From: an uncultured Lachnospiraceae bacterium
GTDB lineage: Bacteria > Bacillota > Clostridia > Lachnospirales > Lachnospiraceae
Length of the DNA: 7,343 nucleotides
Reading direction: 5' to 3'
Assembly: GCA_910585255.1 (NCBI GenBank)
Contig: CAJUEI010000187.1
Span: 1 to 7,343, forward strand
Shown here: positions 5,470 through 7,343 of the stretch, one piece after another
Layout: each line of letters starts with the position of its first letter
Position numbering within the stretch: the stretch's first letter is position 1
Program-made: the position numbers and the translations under genes
Notes under the pieces: model-generated
Database searches by the model: none
What the model was told of the DNA's origin: nothing
What the model saw: the letters and a program-made list of their open reading frames with translations, nothing else

Positions 5470-6465
5470 CTAATTTCCCTCTAATATCCCCTCTATCTGC
5501 TTTAACTCCTCCTCTGTAAACCCTTCTGCCGATACAATCTGTACATTTTCCCGAATCTGCTCCGCCTTAGACGCCCCTATCAATACAGAAGTCACCTCTC
5601 CATCTCTCAACACCCAAGAAAGTGCCATCTGTGCCAAGGACTGCCCCCGCTTTACCGCTATCTCACTTAATGCCCCAACCTTTTTTCTATACTCTTCCGA
5701 CAACGCATGTTCCTTTAAAAACCTCCCATCCGTCCGAATCCGGCTGTCCTTTGGAATCTCATTTTTATATTTTTCTGTTAAAAGCCCCTGTGCCAACGGA
5801 CAAAACGCAATAATCCCAATTCCATTTTTCGCCGCATATTCCTTTAATCCCTCTGTCTCGATTCCTCTCTCCAGCATAGAATATTTTCTCTGATTAATAA
5901 TAAACGGTGTCTTCCATTGCTGGAAAAGTGCCTGTGCCTGCATAGTCTGCTCTTTATTATAATTTGAAATTCCAATATAAAGTGCCTTTCCGCTCCGCAC
6001 AATTCCGTCCAATGCCGATATGGTCTCCTCTAACGGTGTATCTGGATCTGGACGGTGATGATAAAAAATATCTACATAGTCCAATCCCATCCGCTTTAAA
6101 CTCTGATCCAAACTAGCAGTCAGATATTTTTTGGATCCTCCATTTCCATAAGGACCTTCCCACATCTCATATCCTGCCTTTGTAGAAATAACCAATTCAT
6201 CACGATAACGCCCCAATCCGCTTTTTAAAATCCGCCCAAAATTCTCCTCTGCACTTCCTTCCTGCGGTCCATAATTATTTGCCAAATCAAAATGTGTAAT
6301 TCCTAAATCAAATGCTGTCTGACATAACTCTTTCATATTGTCAAAAGCGGCATTGCTGCCAAAATTATGCCACAGTCCAAGAGAAACTGCCGGAAGCTTT
6401 AATCCGCTCTTTCCGCAGCGATAATATTTCATTTTCTGATAGCGTGTTTTTTCTGCCTGATACAT
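5470..6465 (-). CDS. gpr: Aldo/keto reductase, YghZ/Gpr type (L-glyceraldehyde 3-phosphate reductase)
   Basis: This 331-aa cytoplasmic NADPH-dependent TIM-barrel oxidoreductase has a sequence very close to Escherichia coli YghZ/Gpr along its length. That enzyme reduces L-glyceraldehyde 3-phosphate and also methylglyoxal and other aldehydes. The AKR catalytic tetrad is visible: D60 and Y65 in FDLANNYG, K96 in STKAGY, and H137 in FYHHRPDP. Other hallmarks are SLGLWHNFG (28-36), GKALYIGISNY (159-169) and the C-terminal cofactor-binding segment SVLIGASKAEQI. AAAAGGAG lies 9 nt before the chosen ATG. A second Met at residue 12 is less likely because the residues before it (MYQAEKTRYQKM) match the family. 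It starts 34 nt after the recombinase gene with only a weak promoter candidate (TTGTCT-17-TAGAAA) in between, so co-transcription is possible. Likely role: detoxification of reactive sugar-phosphate aldehydes. Confidence 0.92.
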   Translation of the reverse strand: MYQAEKTRYQKMKYYRCGKSGLKLPAVSLGLWHNFGSNAAFDNMKELCQTAFDLGITHFDLANNYGPQEGSAEENFGRILKSGLGRYRDELVISTKAGYEMWEGPYGNGGSKKYLTASLDQSLKRMGLDYVDIFYHHRPDPDTPLEETISALDGIVRSGKALYIGISNYNKEQTMQAQALFQQWKTPFIINQRKYSMLERGIETEGLKEYAAKNGIGIIAFCPLAQGLLTEKYKNEIPKDSRIRTDGRFLKEHALSEEYRKKVGALSEIAVKRGQSLAQMALSWVLRDGEVTSVLIGASKAEQIRENVQIVSAEGFTEEELKQIEGILEGN

Positions 6466-6499
6466 TCTTTTTTTCTCCTTTTATCATTAAAAATTTTTT

Positions 6500-7123
6500 C
6501 TATTCTTTCTTTGTCATAGAGACAAAGGGCAATCCCTGTTCTCTGGCTCGCTGATAAATAGTTGTAATATGTAGATCTAAATGTTTTGAGAGTTCCTGAG
6601 CCGTAATTTCTCTTCTACGCCAACGCAAATACCACTCATTAAAATCTTTTGGCAGAGGTTTCTTTTTTCGTCCAAATTTTACTCCTTTGGCTTTGGCAGC
6701 AGCAATTCCTTCTGCCTGCCGCTGGTGAATATTTTCCCGCTCACTCTGTGCCACATAGGAAAGAAGCTGTAATACAATATCAGCAATCAATGTTCCTGTC
6801 AAGTCCCGATAAATACTGGTATCTAAAAGTGGCATATCCAATACACGAATATCGGCATGAATTTCTTTTGTAATATACCTCCACTGCTCCAAAATCTCCT
6901 CATAATTTCGTCCAAGCCGATCAATACTTTTAATAATTAAAAGATCTCCCGGTTTTAATTTTTTAATCAACCGCTGATATGCCGGACGATTAAAGTCCTT
7001 TCCACTCTGCTTGTCTGAAAATAAATTGTTCTGTGGTATCTGGCAGGCAGCTAAAGCCATTATCTGCCTATCCTCACTCTGTTCACGGGTAGATACCCGA
7101 ATATAGCCATAGATTTGTGACAT
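6500..7123 (-). CDS. Small serine recombinase (resolvase/invertase family)
   Basis: This 207-aa site-specific DNA recombinase cuts and rejoins DNA through a phosphoserine link. The resolvase catalytic domain spans about 3-140. YIRVSTREQ (7-15) carries nucleophile S11 and R9. DRLGRN (68-73) carries the active-site arginines R69 and R72. SERENIHQRQAEG (127-139) lies on the long E helix. A C-terminal helix-turn-helix (about 172-197, EITAQELSKHL then TTIYQRAREQG) would bind half-sites, as in Hin and gamma-delta resolvase. Length and order match this small class, not the large integrases, so resolution or inversion is more likely than phage-type integration. GGAGGT lies 7 nt before the ATG. The gene appears intact. 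No transposase accompanies it, and its recombination site is not evident. The inverted 140-bp elements about 1 kb away are only a speculative target. Confidence 0.93.
   Translation of the reverse strand: MSQIYGYIRVSTREQSEDRQIMALAACQIPQNNLFSDKQSGKDFNRPAYQRLIKKLKPGDLLIIKSIDRLGRNYEEILEQWRYITKEIHADIRVLDMPLLDTSIYRDLTGTLIADIVLQLLSYVAQSERENIHQRQAEGIAAAKAKGVKFGRKKKPLPKDFNEWYLRWRRREITAQELSKHLDLHITTIYQRAREQGLPFVSMTKKE
6509..6527. other. Small hairpin at the 3' end of the recombinase gene
   Basis: CTTTGTC (6509-6515) and GACAAAG (6521-6527) form a perfect 7-bp stem with a 5-nt loop, across the last codons of the recombinase. In the minus direction an A-rich tract follows, not a T-run, so it is not a convincing terminator. 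It could modulate read-through or translation into the reductase gene. Confidence 0.3.
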
Positions 7124-7150
7124 TTTGTTACCTCCAATTTCTTTTTTTCT

Positions 7151-7179
7151 ATTTTAGAGGTAAACTCTATATTTTTCAG
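7151..7179 (-). promoter_or_regulatory. Candidate recombinase promoter with overlapping palindrome
   Basis: On the minus strand CTGAAA (7179-7174) is followed after 17 bp by TAAAAT (7156-7151), about 28 bp upstream of the recombinase ATG. The inverted repeat TAGAG-gtaaa-CTCTA (7155-7169) overlaps the -10 and spacer, placing it well as an operator or recombinase-binding site. Both hexamers deviate from consensus. Confidence 0.4.
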
Positions 7180-7188
7180 CTATATCTA

Positions 7189-7343
7189 TTATTTACTTTC
7201 TTTCGTTAAACCAATTTCTACCAAAAATATTCCATACTCTACAAGAATTCCATCATCAGCAGCCATCACTACCTGATAGCTTCCTGGTTCCATTTTTGCT
7301 GTATCCCAAATAAATACCTTTTGTTCTTCTTTATAACAAGCAC
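7189..7343 (-). CDS. C-terminal end of an unidentified beta-rich protein (partial)
   Basis: Only the last 50 codons are in the window, ending at TAA 7191-7189. The gene continues beyond the right edge. The tail reads as alternating hydrophobic strands with VFIWDTAKMEPGSYQVVMA, an aromatic/Gly pattern, then LVEYGIFLVEIG and a short basic end. The W-D...PGxY pattern resembles the closing strands of Ig-like sandwich domains in bacterial surface or scaffold proteins, but it is too short to name. The frame is supported by uninterrupted coding over the whole 153 nt, while the other two minus frames contain stops. It is in the same direction as the recombinase, whose start lies 65 nt downstream behind a candidate promoter. 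Confidence 0.6.
   Translation of the reverse strand, partial: ACYKEEQKVFIWDTAKMEPGSYQVVMAADDGILVEYGIFLVEIGLTKESK

Overview
The window looks like chromosomal DNA from a low-GC Gram-positive anaerobe, most likely a Lachnospiraceae-type Clostridium relative. This is an inference from the AT-rich intergenic DNA, the strong AGGAGG-type ribosome binding sites, the sigma-A-like promoters and the gene families. No ribosomal or other marker gene is present to fix the taxon.

Layout. Positions 1-107 hold strongly folded sequence that may be the right end of an IS605/TnpB-type element (tentative). A promoter and a confident uridine kinase gene (udk, 241-858, plus strand) follow. Everything from 923 onward is on the minus strand. 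Reading in the direction of transcription (right to left), these are: the 3' end of an unidentified beta-rich protein (7343-7189), a small serine recombinase (7123-6500), a YghZ/Gpr-type aldo/keto reductase (6465-5470), an approximately 630-bp gene-free region (5469-4839), a three-gene run of CPBP/CAAX-type membrane protease, UDP-galactopyranose mutase (glf) and family 2 glycosyltransferase (4767-1740), and a PAP2-family membrane phosphatase with its own promoter (1576-923). The phosphatase and udk converge on a shared hairpin at 866-904.

How the genes may work together. Glf makes UDP-galactofuranose. The adjacent glycosyltransferase is translationally linked to it (its Shine-Dalgarno overlaps the glf stop codon) and may use that sugar donor on a cell-surface glycan or glycolipid. 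The membrane protease ahead of glf and the PAP2 enzyme behind the transferase fit an envelope-related cluster, although their exact substrates cannot be read from the sequence.

Most notable. The gene-free region contains two 140-bp copies of a palindromic element in inverted orientation (4983-5122 and 5314-5453). Their 88-bp centres are identical. Their 26-bp arms differ from copy to copy but stay self-complementary within each copy. The centre can form a hairpin and a crossing (pseudoknot) helix. Between the copies lie a degenerate 18-bp tandem repeat and an AT-rich hairpin. This is the best candidate in the window for an undescribed mobile or RNA element. A serine recombinase lies about 1 kb away, but nothing shown links the two.
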